Source: Burkholderia sp. WSM2232 (GTDB lineage Bacteria; Pseudomonadota; Gammaproteobacteria; Burkholderiales; Burkholderiaceae). Taken from it: a stretch of DNA of 64,000 bases. The DNA lies in NCBI RefSeq assembly GCF_000472545.1, contig NZ_AWZV01000015.1, positions 114,578 through 178,577 on the forward strand. Reading direction: 5' to 3'. Below the pieces are notes generated by a model. That model was not told where the DNA came from. It made no database searches and saw only the letters and a list, made by a program, of their open reading frames with translations. The translations under genes were made by a program, and so were the position numbers. Each line of letters begins with the position of its first letter. Position 1 is the first letter of the stretch. Positions 1 to 8,520 of the stretch are shown here, in pieces.

Positions 1-2
1 GC

Positions 3-1544
3 ATTATCTGGATCGTGCTGGCGGCGATGTTTCTCTACACGATGAGCGTCGTGAGCGGCAAGTTCGAGATCGTGAAGGAGTCCATCGTCCACATCTCATT
101 CGACCGGCGCCTGCAGTGTGTGCTGATCGCGTTTTCGTTCGGAGCGGTGATCGAGGGAACATCGGGGTTCGGAACGCCGGTCGCCATTGCCGGGGCGGTG
201 ATGGTCGGTCTCGGTTTCAGGCCTTTCCAGGCCGCCGTGCTCAATCTGCTGGCGAACACCGCCCCCGTTGCGTGGGGTGCGATCGGCACGCCAATCGTAA
301 CGCTCGCAGCCGTCAGCGGACTCGATCAGGTGACGTTATCCGCGATGGCCGGCCGGCAACTGCCGTTCGTCTCGGTGCTCGTGCCTTTCTGGCTCGTGGC
401 AACCTTCGTCAAGATGGAAGGCGGTACGTGGAAACAGGTCTTCGAGGTGTGGCCGGCCATGTTGTGCGCGGGTTTATCGTTCGCGCTCATGCAGTTCTTC
501 GCATCCGGAAGCAGTGCGCTGCATTTGATGACCGACGTTGTGTCAGGCGTGTTTTCGGTCATCTGCACGGCGCTTTTCCTGCGTTTCGTGTGGCATCCGA
601 AGACCCGCTTTCTGCTGCGCGCCGAGCGGGAAGCCCTGGAGCGGGCGGGCAATGCCGCGCAGACGAGCACGTCGGATGCGCACGGCTGGAAGTACCGCTA
701 CTCGCGCGCCGAAACGATTCATGCGTGGATGCCGTGGGTCATTCTGATCGCGTGCTGCGCATTGTGGGGCGTGCCCGAGTTCAAAAAGCTGCTCAACGGA
801 CTCTTTTCAACCGTGCCGTTTTCCACCACCTTGCTCGGTTCGCCGTTTACCGGCACGTTGTCGCTGCCCGTCTGGGACATGCCCGCGCTCAATAACCTCG
901 TTCAACGCATGCCGCCGGTTGCGCCGGTCAACGCGAAAGCCGAGGCGGCCAAATTCACGATCAACTGGCTGTCCACCGCCGGCACGGGCGTGTTCGTCGC
1001 GGCGCTGCTTTCGGGCTTCGTGCTCAAACTGAGCGCGACCCAATGGAAAGACGCATTCGTGCAGACCATGCGGCGCATGAAGATTCCGGTGCTCGTCATC
1101 GGACAGGTGCTGGGTCTGGGTTTTCTCACGCGCTACTCGGGCACGGACGCCGTACTGGGCCTCGCATTCACGCACGCTGGCTTTCTCTACCCATTTTTCG
1201 CCGCGTATCTCGGCTGGCTGGGCGTCTTTCTGACCGGTTCAGACACGGCATCGAACGCGCTGTTCGGCAGTCTGCAACGAATCACCGCGCAGCAACTGGA
1301 TCTGAACCCGGTACTGATTGTGGCGACCAATTCCACGGGCGGTGTAATGGGAAAGATGATCGATGCGCAGTCGATCATGGTGGCGTGTGCCGCGTGCTAT
1401 GACGATCCAAGGGAGCGGTCGTTCGCGCTGGGCCCGATTTTCAGGACTGTGTTCTTCCATTCGATCGCAGGCGCGGCGGTGATCGGAGTGATTGCCATGC
1501 TGCAAGCGTATGTGTTCCCGTGGATGATCCCCGTCGCGCCATGA
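3..1544 (+). CDS. lldP: L-lactate permease family protein (5' truncated by window edge)
   Basis: Proton-coupled lactate/glycolate uptake protein of the inner membrane (LctP/LldP family). The frame is already open at the first bases (I-I-W-I-V-L-A-A-M), so the true start lies outside the window; 513 residues are visible and, against the usual 530-570, only a short N-terminal part is missing. Seen: a run of hydrophobic segments over the whole length, the motif EGTSGFGTPVAIAG near visible residue 50, and in the C-terminal half GSDTASNALFG and NSTGGVMGKMIDAQS, which are hallmark stretches of this family. A hydrophilic loop lies around visible residues 200-240. No lactate dehydrogenase genes follow downstream, so substrate choice (lactate or glycolate) cannot be settled here. 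The family call is firm. Confidence 0.93.
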   Translation: MIWIVLAAMFLYTMSVVSGKFEIVKESIVHISFDRRLQCVLIAFSFGAVIEGTSGFGTPVAIAGAVMVGLGFRPFQAAVLNLLANTAPVAWGAIGTPIVTLAAVSGLDQVTLSAMAGRQLPFVSVLVPFWLVATFVKMEGGTWKQVFEVWPAMLCAGLSFALMQFFASGSSALHLMTDVVSGVFSVICTALFLRFVWHPKTRFLLRAEREALERAGNAAQTSTSDAHGWKYRYSRAETIHAWMPWVILIACCALWGVPEFKKLLNGLFSTVPFSTTLLGSPFTGTLSLPVWDMPALNNLVQRMPPVAPVNAKAEAAKFTINWLSTAGTGVFVAALLSGFVLKLSATQWKDAFVQTMRRMKIPVLVIGQVLGLGFLTRYSGTDAVLGLAFTHAGFLYPFFAAYLGWLGVFLTGSDTASNALFGSLQRITAQQLDLNPVLIVATNSTGGVMGKMIDAQSIMVACAACYDDPRERSFALGPIFRTVFFHSIAGAAVIGVIAMLQAYVFPWMIPVAP

Positions 1545-1744
1545 CAGGCGCCGCTGCGGCAGCGAGCTAGCGGTTTCGTGCCCCACAGGCCGAGGGTGCC
1601 CGCCGCAGATCCCCGGAATGGACGACGCGCGGGGTTTGCGCTCGCCCGTCGTGTCGCGCGAACCGGATCAGAAGCGGGTGCGAACCAGACGCGAAGGGCC
1701 GTGGAAAATGCGTAGCAGATTGGATCGGCGACCGCGCCGACGCG

Positions 1745-2167
1745 CTATGCGGCTCGCTCCGCCGATGCGGCGGCGCAGTGGCCGCACGAGCGTGCCTTGC
1801 CGAGCCGCAAGCGGCCGGCGCTCACGGTTGCCTGGGCGCCGCATTCGCACTGGCAGACCCACATGCCGTCGCCGGCGTAGTGCTTCGTGGTGAGCTGCCC
1901 GAAAACCACGCCGCTCTTCAGCGCGGGCGAGCCCGGCCGCGAGCGCCACACGCGCCGCTGTTCGCGGCACCCGCAATCGCGTATTGCGCCGGCCTCGACC
2001 GCCTTCAGTGCGGCGGCGATCTGGCGGCCGCAACGGCACTGCCACAGCCACCCGTCCGCGCCTCGATATTGCAGCGCGACGAGATCGCCGAACGCGCGGC
2101 CGGTAATGTCGCGACTCGGCGGAAAAGGCCACTGAGGCTGGGGAGGGCGTGGGGCGCGTTTTTTCAC
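1745..2167 (-). CDS. Tandem zinc-ribbon-like hypothetical protein
   Basis: A 140-residue basic protein built from two copies of the same module. Copy 1 (about residues 25-72) runs G-R-A-F-G-D-L ... W-L-W-Q-C-R-C-G ... R-D-C-G-C. Copy 2 (about residues 84-132) runs G-V-V-F-G-Q-L ... M-W-V-C-Q-C-E-C-G ... S-C-G-H-C. Each copy has a CxC(x)G pair and a later CGC/CGHC pair, the spacing of a four-cysteine zinc site. Similar modules are known in phage proteins and beside AP2/HNH DNA-binding domains, so nucleic-acid binding is an inference. It opens with MKKRAPRPPQPQWPFPP, a basic proline-rich tail. It stands alone, convergent with the lactate permease gene. No ribosome binding site is obvious upstream of the chosen ATG. 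Confidence 0.7.
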   Translation of the reverse strand: MKKRAPRPPQPQWPFPPSRDITGRAFGDLVALQYRGADGWLWQCRCGRQIAAALKAVEAGAIRDCGCREQRRVWRSRPGSPALKSGVVFGQLTTKHYAGDGMWVCQCECGAQATVSAGRLRLGKARSCGHCAAASAERAA

Positions 2168-2543
2168 GAGTGGGAGATGGGGGCGCCTGGCGGTTTTCTC
2201 AAGCGTCGCGGCGGCCGTCAGAAAGGGCGGCGCGCGGCTGGTGGGATGCCGCGAAATGAGGGGCGACAGGGAAGAGCACGCCTCCGGCCGCCCACGATGA
2301 CCGTCACAGCCACAGCCACAGCCAAGCCACAGCCACAGCCACAGCCACCATGCGTTTTTTCAGCGCCGCCGCGCTACGTGCGCTTCCTCACACTTTGTTT
2401 CAATTTGTTGCATCTGCTGAAAACCCTTGCCCCGCAAGCGTTCTCGGCTTCCTCCTGGATGGAGGGACGGATCGCCACACGGCGGGAGGGTGAAGATTCC
2501 GGACTCGGGACCGTTAAAGGATTCATCAACGGAGGAACCCAGC
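2168..2543. other. Gene-free stretch between zinc-ribbon ORF and flgM-like gene
   Basis: No convincing coding sequence. It holds the CACAGC hexamer array (2305-2345) and the leader of the flgM-like gene, which ends in a good GGAGGA ribosome binding site at 2531-2536. No sigma-28 promoter (TAAAG-N15-GCCGATAA) could be recognised; TAAAG at 2515-2519 has no matching downstream half. Confidence 0.5.
2305..2345. repeat. CACAGC hexanucleotide tandem repeat
   Basis: Six perfect CACAGC units, three on each side of a 5-nt CAAGC interruption. It is intergenic, about 200 bp upstream of the flgM-like start codon. The 5-nt unit looks like a one-base slippage product. Confidence 0.85.
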
Positions 2544-2900
2544 ATGAAGATCGAATCCACTAGCTACCCGCTCGCCGAGCCCCGCAATGGCGCGCAGCGC
2601 GCAACCGGCGACAGCGACGCAAAAGGCGCGGTGGAGTCCGTGGAACAGGCGAGCGGCGCGCACGCGCAGAACTCCAGCGTGAATCTTTCCACGGTCTCCG
2701 CGCTGCGGACGTCGGGCGACTCGGACATCGACACTGCGAAGGTGGAGTCCATCAAGGCCGCGCTCCGCGACGGCACCTACACGATCGACTCGAGCAAGAT
2801 CGCCGACGGCATCCTGAGCACCGCGCGCGATCTTTTGCAACCGACCACTCGCGCACCGGCTGACGGCAGCAATAGCCTCGACCAGACCGGCAGCCGATAA
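2544..2900 (+). CDS. flgM: FlgM-like anti-sigma-28 factor
   Basis: FlgM binds the flagellar sigma factor FliA (sigma-28) and holds it inactive until the hook is complete. The 118-residue protein matches the family in its C-terminal part: D-I-D-T-A-K-V-E-S-I-K-A-A-L-R-D-G-T-Y (about residues 65-83), then I-D-S-S-K-I-A-D-G-I-L. The N-terminal half is polar and low-complexity, as expected for the disordered export part. The start is ATG 2544, with GGAGGA eight bases upstream; an in-frame upstream extension has no comparable signal. Usual length is about 95-115. It is unusual that no flagellar gene (flgA, flgN, fliA) is next to it, so it may be a second copy or a FlgM-fold regulator with another partner. 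Confidence 0.8.
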   Translation: MKIESTSYPLAEPRNGAQRATGDSDAKGAVESVEQASGAHAQNSSVNLSTVSALRTSGDSDIDTAKVESIKAALRDGTYTIDSSKIADGILSTARDLLQPTTRAPADGSNSLDQTGSR

Positions 2901-2948
2901 GCGTGGCAGCGGCCGGCCGCACGGCGCATCGACCAGCCGCAAGTACCG

Positions 2949-2997
2949 CAGTGGCGGCAGTGGCGGCAGTCGTGGCAGTCGTGGCAGTCGTGGCAGG
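2949..2997. repeat. Short GTGGCAGTC / GTGGCGGCA tandem repeat
   Basis: Imperfect 9-bp units: two copies of the GTGGCGGCA type, then three of the GTGGCAGTC type. The array lies in the 110-bp gap between the converging flgM-like and LysR genes. Confidence 0.8.
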
Positions 2998-3011
2998 AGC
3001 GGCAGATCGGA

Positions 3012-4016
3012 TCAGTGACTCGTTACGATGCTGCCGGCGTGCTCGAGCGACTCCGGCCCCGCTTCCAAACTGCTGGTCGTGCCTCGACCGATCTCGGCAA
3101 GCAGCGCCTCGTCGCGTGCAATGACTGTCGGCAGATGCGTGCGTAGGAACTCGACCCATGTCCGCGTTTTTGCATCGACGAATTTGCGCGACGGGTACAG
3201 CGCATAAACCGTCATTTTCTGCAGCGTGAAGGCGGGTAGCACGCGCACCAATGTCCCGTCGCGCAAGCCGGCAATCGCCGCGTAGAGCGGCACCATGCCG
3301 ATGCCCATGCCTTCCCGGATCGCCGCAATCAACGACTCCGCTATGTTGACCTGAACCGGTCCGTCGACCGCCATTGTCTCGCTGCCGTTGGGACCGTCGA
3401 GCACCCATTCGCGAGGCGGAAACGCCGGCGTGTGCAGGATCAGGCACTCGTGATGCGCGAGGTCGGCCGGTGTTTGCGGCGTGCCATGTGCGCGCACGTA
3501 GGCCGGCGACGCGCACAGGATGCTGAACGTCGTTCCCAGCGGAAGAGAGACGAGGTCGGAATCGGGCAAAGTGGCGGCGCCGACAATCGAGACGTCCGCG
3601 CTCCCTTCGAACAGATCGGGCATGCGCTGCGACAACGTGAGTTCGACGGTCACTTCCGGATATTGCGCGCGATAGCGCGAGATGGCCGGCAGCACGTAAT
3701 GCTGGCCGATGCTGGCAAAGCTATGCATGCGTAGCGCGCCGCTTGGCCGTTCGTGTGCACAACTGGCTTCTTCTTCCGCCGTGTCGACGTCTGCGAGGAT
3801 TTGCCGGCATCGCTTCAGATAGCGCTCGCCAGCGGTGGTGAGGGCAAGGCGCCGGGTCGAGCGGTTCAGGAGGCGCGTGCGCAAATGGGCTTCGAGTTCC
3901 GACAGTGCGCGGGACATCGCGCCGGTTGTCGAATTGAGCGACTGCGCCGCGGCGGTGAAGCTGCCGGCTTCCACTACGCGCAGAAACACTCGCATATTCT
4001 GTAACGTATCCATCAA
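3012..4016 (-). CDS. LysR-family transcriptional regulator
   Basis: Cytoplasmic DNA-binding regulator of 334 residues. The N-terminal winged helix-turn-helix (about residues 4-63: LQNMRVFLRVVEAGSFTAAA ... LTTAGERYL) is followed by a LysR substrate-binding domain (about 90-295), with the usual hinge after the linker helix. It is transcribed divergently from the FUSC efflux gene at 4214 with 197 bp between the start codons, the classic layout for a LysR activator and its target. In E. coli the comparable regulator AaeR controls the FUSC-family pump AaeB. By analogy this protein probably senses an aromatic acid or similar toxin, but the ligand is not visible from sequence. The C-terminus is some 30 residues longer than average. 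Confidence 0.92.
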   Translation of the reverse strand: MMDTLQNMRVFLRVVEAGSFTAAAQSLNSTTGAMSRALSELEAHLRTRLLNRSTRRLALTTAGERYLKRCRQILADVDTAEEEASCAHERPSGALRMHSFASIGQHYVLPAISRYRAQYPEVTVELTLSQRMPDLFEGSADVSIVGAATLPDSDLVSLPLGTTFSILCASPAYVRAHGTPQTPADLAHHECLILHTPAFPPREWVLDGPNGSETMAVDGPVQVNIAESLIAAIREGMGIGMVPLYAAIAGLRDGTLVRVLPAFTLQKMTVYALYPSRKFVDAKTRTWVEFLRTHLPTVIARDEALLAEIGRGTTSSLEAGPESLEHAGSIVTSH

Positions 4017-4213
4017 TCCTTCTTTTTTGTTTTTACTGCTCAGACCGTATTGTCCGCCTGCCGCGAATACGCATTGTTGTCCGTTCTGGAAGGGACGTTC
4101 CCGGTCTGTCGTCTTAATAGCGGCTTCGCATGCTCCTACAATCGGCGCCCTGCCTGCTGTTCACGCAGGTTTTGTCCGGGCTACCGTGATCAATTCGAGC
4201 AGATCGATTCCGA

Positions 4214-6379
4214 ATGAAAGGCGAGCATGCGCTCAAACAGACGGCGAATTCCCGCCAACACTGCCTTGCGATGCTGCACAAGCTCGGGCCGGCGGTGCGC
4301 GATTGGGCGGGCAGCGACGGTCTGACATGGCTACATCTGCTGAAAACCGTCATGGCGGGCCTGCTGGCGCTCGGCATGGCGATGTTACTGGATCTGCCGC
4401 AACCGCGCATCGCGATGACCACGGTCTTCGTGCTGATGCAGCCGTTCAGCGGCATGGTGCTTGCCAAAAGTTTCTACCGGATTCTCGGCACCGCGGCGGG
4501 CACCATCGCGGCGCTGGCGCTCGGCGGGCTGTTCGTTCAACAGCCGGAGCTGTACCTGCTCGGCATGACCGCCTGGGTGAGCGCCTGCGTTGCCGCGGCC
4601 GTCCGCTACCGGCATTTCAGATGGTACGGCTTCGTTCTCGCGGGGTACACCGCGGCGCTCATCGGCATCCCTAATGTCACGGCGCCGCTCGGTCTTTTGC
4701 TGGCGGCGCTCACGCGCGCAGCGGAAATCGCCGTGGGGATTGTTTCTTCGAGCGCGGTCAGTGCGCTCATCATGCCTCAGCGCTCCAGCCTTGCCTTGCA
4801 GCGAGCGCTGCGTAAGCGCTATGACGATTTCACGGCGTTCGCTGCCGACGTGCTGAATCGCCGCGTCGGGCGGGGGCGGTTCGAGCGTCGCTTCGCGGGG
4901 CTGATCGACGAGATCGTCGGCTTCGAGGCTACGCGCATTTTCGCTGCCTTCGAAGATCCGGCGATGCGTTCGCGCAGCGCGCACCTCGCCCATCTCAATG
5001 GCGAATTCATGGACAGCTGCACACGGCTGCACGCGTTGCATCAACTGCTGAAGCGCCTGCGCGCGAATCGTCTTACCGCGATCGTTGCAGCAATCCAGCC
5101 GTACTTTCACGAACTCGCCTTGCTCATCACGTCACCGGCCGGCACGGCGATTCATGCGGCGAACGTGGCAGCGCGTTTGCAGCAGTTTCGGACCGGCTTG
5201 CCTCGGCGCGTGAGGCAAACACGCCGGCAGCTCGAAACTGCGCCAGCCGAATCGCTGGCGGACTTCGACACAGCGGCGGAATTGCTTTACCGCTTCGTCG
5301 ACGAATGGAGCCGTTATTCGCTGACGGATGCTTCTCTGACACTTCACGGCGCGCCCGTTCGCGCGCGTGCGACCCGGCCCTACGCGAGCCGCACGAATCG
5401 CCTCGTCGTCGCGTTCACATTCGTCCGTTGTGCTGCGGTGATGGCGATCGCCGGCTGGTTCTGGATCATGACCGACTGGCCGAGCGGCGGTCTTGCCGTG
5501 ATCGGTGCGGCTTTGGCTTGCGCGCTGACATCGGCGGCGCCAGGCGGCTCGAGGATGGCCATACACATGGCGGTCGGCGCGGTGATGGCCACCATGACCG
5601 GTTATCTGTACACCTGCTATGTGTATCCCGGCATCGACGGTTTTCCCTTGCTTTGCGTGACGCTCGCACCGGTGCTCGCACTCGGCGCTTTCATCGCGAC
5701 GCGCAAGGGCGCAGCGGGCTATGGCATTGGCTTCACGGTGTTCTTCTGCCTGCTGGCCGGGCCCGACAACGTGGTGGCCTACGCGCCGGATCTGCTCATC
5801 AACAACGGCATTGCGCTCACTGCGTCCATGCTGCTAGCCGCGCTTTCGTTAGCGGTCGTATTTCCCGCCGACATGCCCTGGCTCGTCGAGCGAATCATGC
5901 GCGATCTACGCGGCCAGGTCAGCGTCGCCTGCAAGGGGGAATTGTCCGGTCTCAATCAGCGGTTCCAGTCGGGCGCACATGACCTGACCTCTCAATTGCG
6001 AATGTTATTGACGCGACGATCGCGCGGTCGCCGGGACGCCTTGCGGTGGATGCTCGCAACGCTAGAAGTGGGGCACGCCGTAATCGATCTGCGCAACGAA
6101 ACCGCGCGCGCCGATTACGCAAACCCATTGCATCCCCTTTGGCGCAGCGGGATTGACCGCGTGCTTGTCGATCTCGCGGACCTCTTCGAGCGTCCAGGCA
6201 AAGAGGCGCTCGAGCGGGCTCTGCTGTCCGTGCGCTCGGCCACCCTGATTGCCGGAAGCATCCTGCAAACGGTTCATACGGAGCGCGACAAACGCCACGA
6301 TCTGCAGCGCATTCTCAGTTGCCTGCACTTCATCCGGACCGCGTTGCTCGACAACGACGCGCCGTTCAATGGTTGCTGA
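4214..6379 (+). CDS. FUSC-family aromatic-acid/fusaric-acid efflux membrane protein
   Basis: Inner-membrane efflux protein of 721 residues. It has the two-block architecture of the family: an N-terminal bundle of about six membrane segments (residues ~35-180, with LDLPQPRIAMTTVFVLMQPF and KSFYRILGTAAGT), a cytoplasmic helical region (~190-370), a second membrane bundle (~395-570), and a C-terminal soluble tail. Members include AaeB (p-hydroxybenzoate efflux) and fusaric-acid resistance pumps. Such pumps usually sit with a DUF1656 protein, an HlyD-type adaptor and sometimes an outer-membrane channel; none is present here, so it either borrows an adaptor or works alone. ATG 4214 is preferred because it directly precedes the first hydrophilic segment. 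The divergent LysR gene is the likely regulator. Confidence 0.88.
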   Translation: MKGEHALKQTANSRQHCLAMLHKLGPAVRDWAGSDGLTWLHLLKTVMAGLLALGMAMLLDLPQPRIAMTTVFVLMQPFSGMVLAKSFYRILGTAAGTIAALALGGLFVQQPELYLLGMTAWVSACVAAAVRYRHFRWYGFVLAGYTAALIGIPNVTAPLGLLLAALTRAAEIAVGIVSSSAVSALIMPQRSSLALQRALRKRYDDFTAFAADVLNRRVGRGRFERRFAGLIDEIVGFEATRIFAAFEDPAMRSRSAHLAHLNGEFMDSCTRLHALHQLLKRLRANRLTAIVAAIQPYFHELALLITSPAGTAIHAANVAARLQQFRTGLPRRVRQTRRQLETAPAESLADFDTAAELLYRFVDEWSRYSLTDASLTLHGAPVRARATRPYASRTNRLVVAFTFVRCAAVMAIAGWFWIMTDWPSGGLAVIGAALACALTSAAPGGSRMAIHMAVGAVMATMTGYLYTCYVYPGIDGFPLLCVTLAPVLALGAFIATRKGAAGYGIGFTVFFCLLAGPDNVVAYAPDLLINNGIALTASMLLAALSLAVVFPADMPWLVERIMRDLRGQVSVACKGELSGLNQRFQSGAHDLTSQLRMLLTRRSRGRRDALRWMLATLEVGHAVIDLRNETARADYANPLHPLWRSGIDRVLVDLADLFERPGKEALERALLSVRSATLIAGSILQTVHTERDKRHDLQRILSCLHFIRTALLDNDAPFNGC

Positions 6380-6548
6380 CCGACGCGCGCAAAAATTAGT
6401 TCAGAGTCCGATTTTTCTGCGAGCAGGAAAGATGAATTCTGTACATCCGCGTTTATCCAGGTGGATTGCAGTCATATAGTTTCGTCACTGCCTGGCCGAC
6501 AGGAAACTCAAGGTCGCCGGCACGTAACCGTAAGCTATGGAGAACGAA

Positions 6549-6776
6549 ATGAAAGTGTTGAAACTTGCCCTGATTGCCTGCTCCTTGTCTGCTGTTCTTG
6601 CTCATGCGCAAACGGCTCCGGCCGCCGCGGAGCAACATGCGGCATCGGCGAATGCGCAACAGGCTAGCCAGCCTCAGGCGCAGGGTCGAGCGCAGCGCGC
6701 GAGCGTCAATCCGGCAGTCAAGGCAGAAGAGTGCGTGGGCCCGGTGAGCTATTGCAACATCTACTTCGGAAGCTAG
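6549..6776 (+). CDS. Small secreted protein, unknown function
   Basis: A 75-residue protein starting MKVLKLALIACSLSAVLAHAQ, a clear Sec signal peptide with probable cleavage after AHA. The mature part (about 55 residues) is rich in Ala and Gln and ends with two cysteines in CVGPVSYCNIYFGS, which could form a periplasmic disulfide. ATG 6549 is chosen over the in-frame ATG 6537 because GGAGA (6539-6543) sits five bases before it and the signal peptide begins there. It stands alone between the FUSC pump and a CoA-transferase gene. I do not recognise a named family. Confidence 0.7.
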   Translation: MKVLKLALIACSLSAVLAHAQTAPAAAEQHAASANAQQASQPQAQGRAQRASVNPAVKAEECVGPVSYCNIYFGS

Positions 6777-6966
6777 ACGGCGCCACAGCCACACCGCACG
6801 CGTGCAGATGCAAGAGGTGTCTGCCGCGAGCCACCGGCGCATGCGTCCTGCGGCAACGCTGCCTGCTGACCCGCCGCGGCCAACGCGTCGGATCGGTTAC
6901 GGCAAGCCAGACCACAGACGTGCGCGCCATCAGACTGGATTGGGGACAACGGGGAGACCTGGCTTT

Positions 6967-8481
6967 ATGTATCAAGACCGGATTCGCTGCGCCGCCTTGC
7001 GTGCGAAAGTGACATCAGCCGACGAGGCGGCGCTTCTCATCAAGGACGGCATGTGTGTCGGCGCCAGCGGCTTCACGCGCGCAGGAGACGCGAAGGCTGT
7101 TCCTGTTGCGCTTGCCGAACGCGCGCGGCGTGAGGCCGCGCCTTTACGCATCACGTTGATGACCGGGGCGTCGCTTGGTCACGACGTTGACCGTCTGCTC
7201 ACACAGGCACACGTACTTGCGCGCCGCTTGCCTTTTCAGGTGGACAGGACCTTGCGCGACGCAATCAATGGCGGTGAAGTCATGTACGTCGACCAGCATC
7301 TGTCGGAAACCGTCGAGATGCTGCGCGCGAACCAGCTCGGCAAACTGGATGTGGCAATTATCGAAGCGGCGGCCATCACGGAGTCTGGCGGCATTGTGCC
7401 GACTACCTCGGTTGGCAACTCGGCCAGCTTCGCCATGCTCGCCGACAAAGTGATTGTCGAAATCAATCTGGCCCAGACGCTCGAGCTCGAAGGGCTGCAC
7501 GACATCTGGGTGCCGGGGCGCAGGCCGAACCGCGGGCCACTGCCGATCGTGCATCCGCAAGACCGGGTCGGCAGCCCGGCGATCGAGATCCCCAGTGAAA
7601 AAATTGCGGCCATTGTCGTGACCGACGTGGCGGACAGTCCGTCCACCGTGCTGCCGACGGACGCCGAGACGCAACTCATCGCGGGCCATCTGATCGAATT
7701 CTTCGAGCATGAAATGGCGCGCGGACGTATGCCTCGGCAGATGCCGCCGTTGCAGGCCGGCATCGGCACGATCGCAAATGCGGTGCTGAGCGGTTTCGTC
7801 GATTCGCCTTTCGACGCTTTCCAGATGTACTCAGAAGTGCTTCAGGATTCAACCTTCGACCTGATGGATGCCGGCAAGGTGACCTTTGCCTCGGGCGCGT
7901 CGATCACGTTGTCGGCGGCGCGCCAGGCGCAGGTGTTCGGCAACCTTGAGCGCTACCGGAGTCGCCTCGTATTGCGGCCGCAGGAGGTCAGCAATCATCC
8001 GGAAGTAATCCGCCGCCTCGGTCTGATCGCATTGAACACGGCGCTCGAATTCGATATCTACGGCAACGTCAATTCGACCCATGTGGGCGGCACGCACATG
8101 ATGAACGGCATTGGCGGCTCTGGCGATTTCGCGCGCAATGCATCGTGCGCGATCTTCGCCAGCAAGTCAGTGGCGAAGGGCGGTCGCATTTCGAGCGTTG
8201 TTCCAATGGTGCCTCATTGCGATCACAACGAGCACGACGTCGATGTGGTCGTGACAGAGCAGGGACTCGCCGATCTGCGCGGCCTCGCGCCGCGCGAACG
8301 CGCAAGACTCATTATCGGGAACTGCGCGCATCCGTCGTACCGCGATCCGCTGCGTGACTACTATCGGGACGCGTTGAAAGCAGGCGGGCAAACGCCACAT
8401 CGGCTGGATCAGGCGTTCGCCTGGCACGTGCGACTGCGCGACACGGGCTCGATGTTGCCGACGGTACAGTCGCAGGTGTAG
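6967..8481 (+). CDS. Acetyl-CoA hydrolase/transferase family (succinate CoA-transferase-like)
   Basis: Cytoplasmic enzyme that moves CoA between acyl groups, probably acetyl-CoA/succinyl-CoA exchange, of the class I CoA-transferase fold (AarC/ScpC-like). The 504 residues match the usual ~500. Seen: GASGFTRAGDAKAVP near residue 33, the acidic YSEVLQD stretch around residue 290, where the family carries its active-site glutamate, and the C-terminal glycine loop GIGGSGDFARNA followed by VVTEQGLADLRGL. ATG 6967 is the start: GGGAG lies 11 bases before it and the family N-terminus (RIRCAALRAKVTSADEAA) follows at once; longer in-frame extensions are low quality. There is no partner gene, so the pathway (acetate, propionate or succinate handling) is not fixed by context. 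Confidence 0.9.
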   Translation: MYQDRIRCAALRAKVTSADEAALLIKDGMCVGASGFTRAGDAKAVPVALAERARREAAPLRITLMTGASLGHDVDRLLTQAHVLARRLPFQVDRTLRDAINGGEVMYVDQHLSETVEMLRANQLGKLDVAIIEAAAITESGGIVPTTSVGNSASFAMLADKVIVEINLAQTLELEGLHDIWVPGRRPNRGPLPIVHPQDRVGSPAIEIPSEKIAAIVVTDVADSPSTVLPTDAETQLIAGHLIEFFEHEMARGRMPRQMPPLQAGIGTIANAVLSGFVDSPFDAFQMYSEVLQDSTFDLMDAGKVTFASGASITLSAARQAQVFGNLERYRSRLVLRPQEVSNHPEVIRRLGLIALNTALEFDIYGNVNSTHVGGTHMMNGIGGSGDFARNASCAIFASKSVAKGGRISSVVPMVPHCDHNEHDVDVVVTEQGLADLRGLAPRERARLIIGNCAHPSYRDPLRDYYRDALKAGGQTPHRLDQAFAWHVRLRDTGSMLPTVQSQV

Positions 8482-8520
8482 AAGATCGTAGAGCGTGTCC
8501 CCAGACGTTGCATCTCTTTC

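Noticed and set aside
2500..2543. Sigma-28 promoter before the flgM-like gene
   Set aside because: TAAAG is present but the second half (GCCGATAA) is absent at the right distance.
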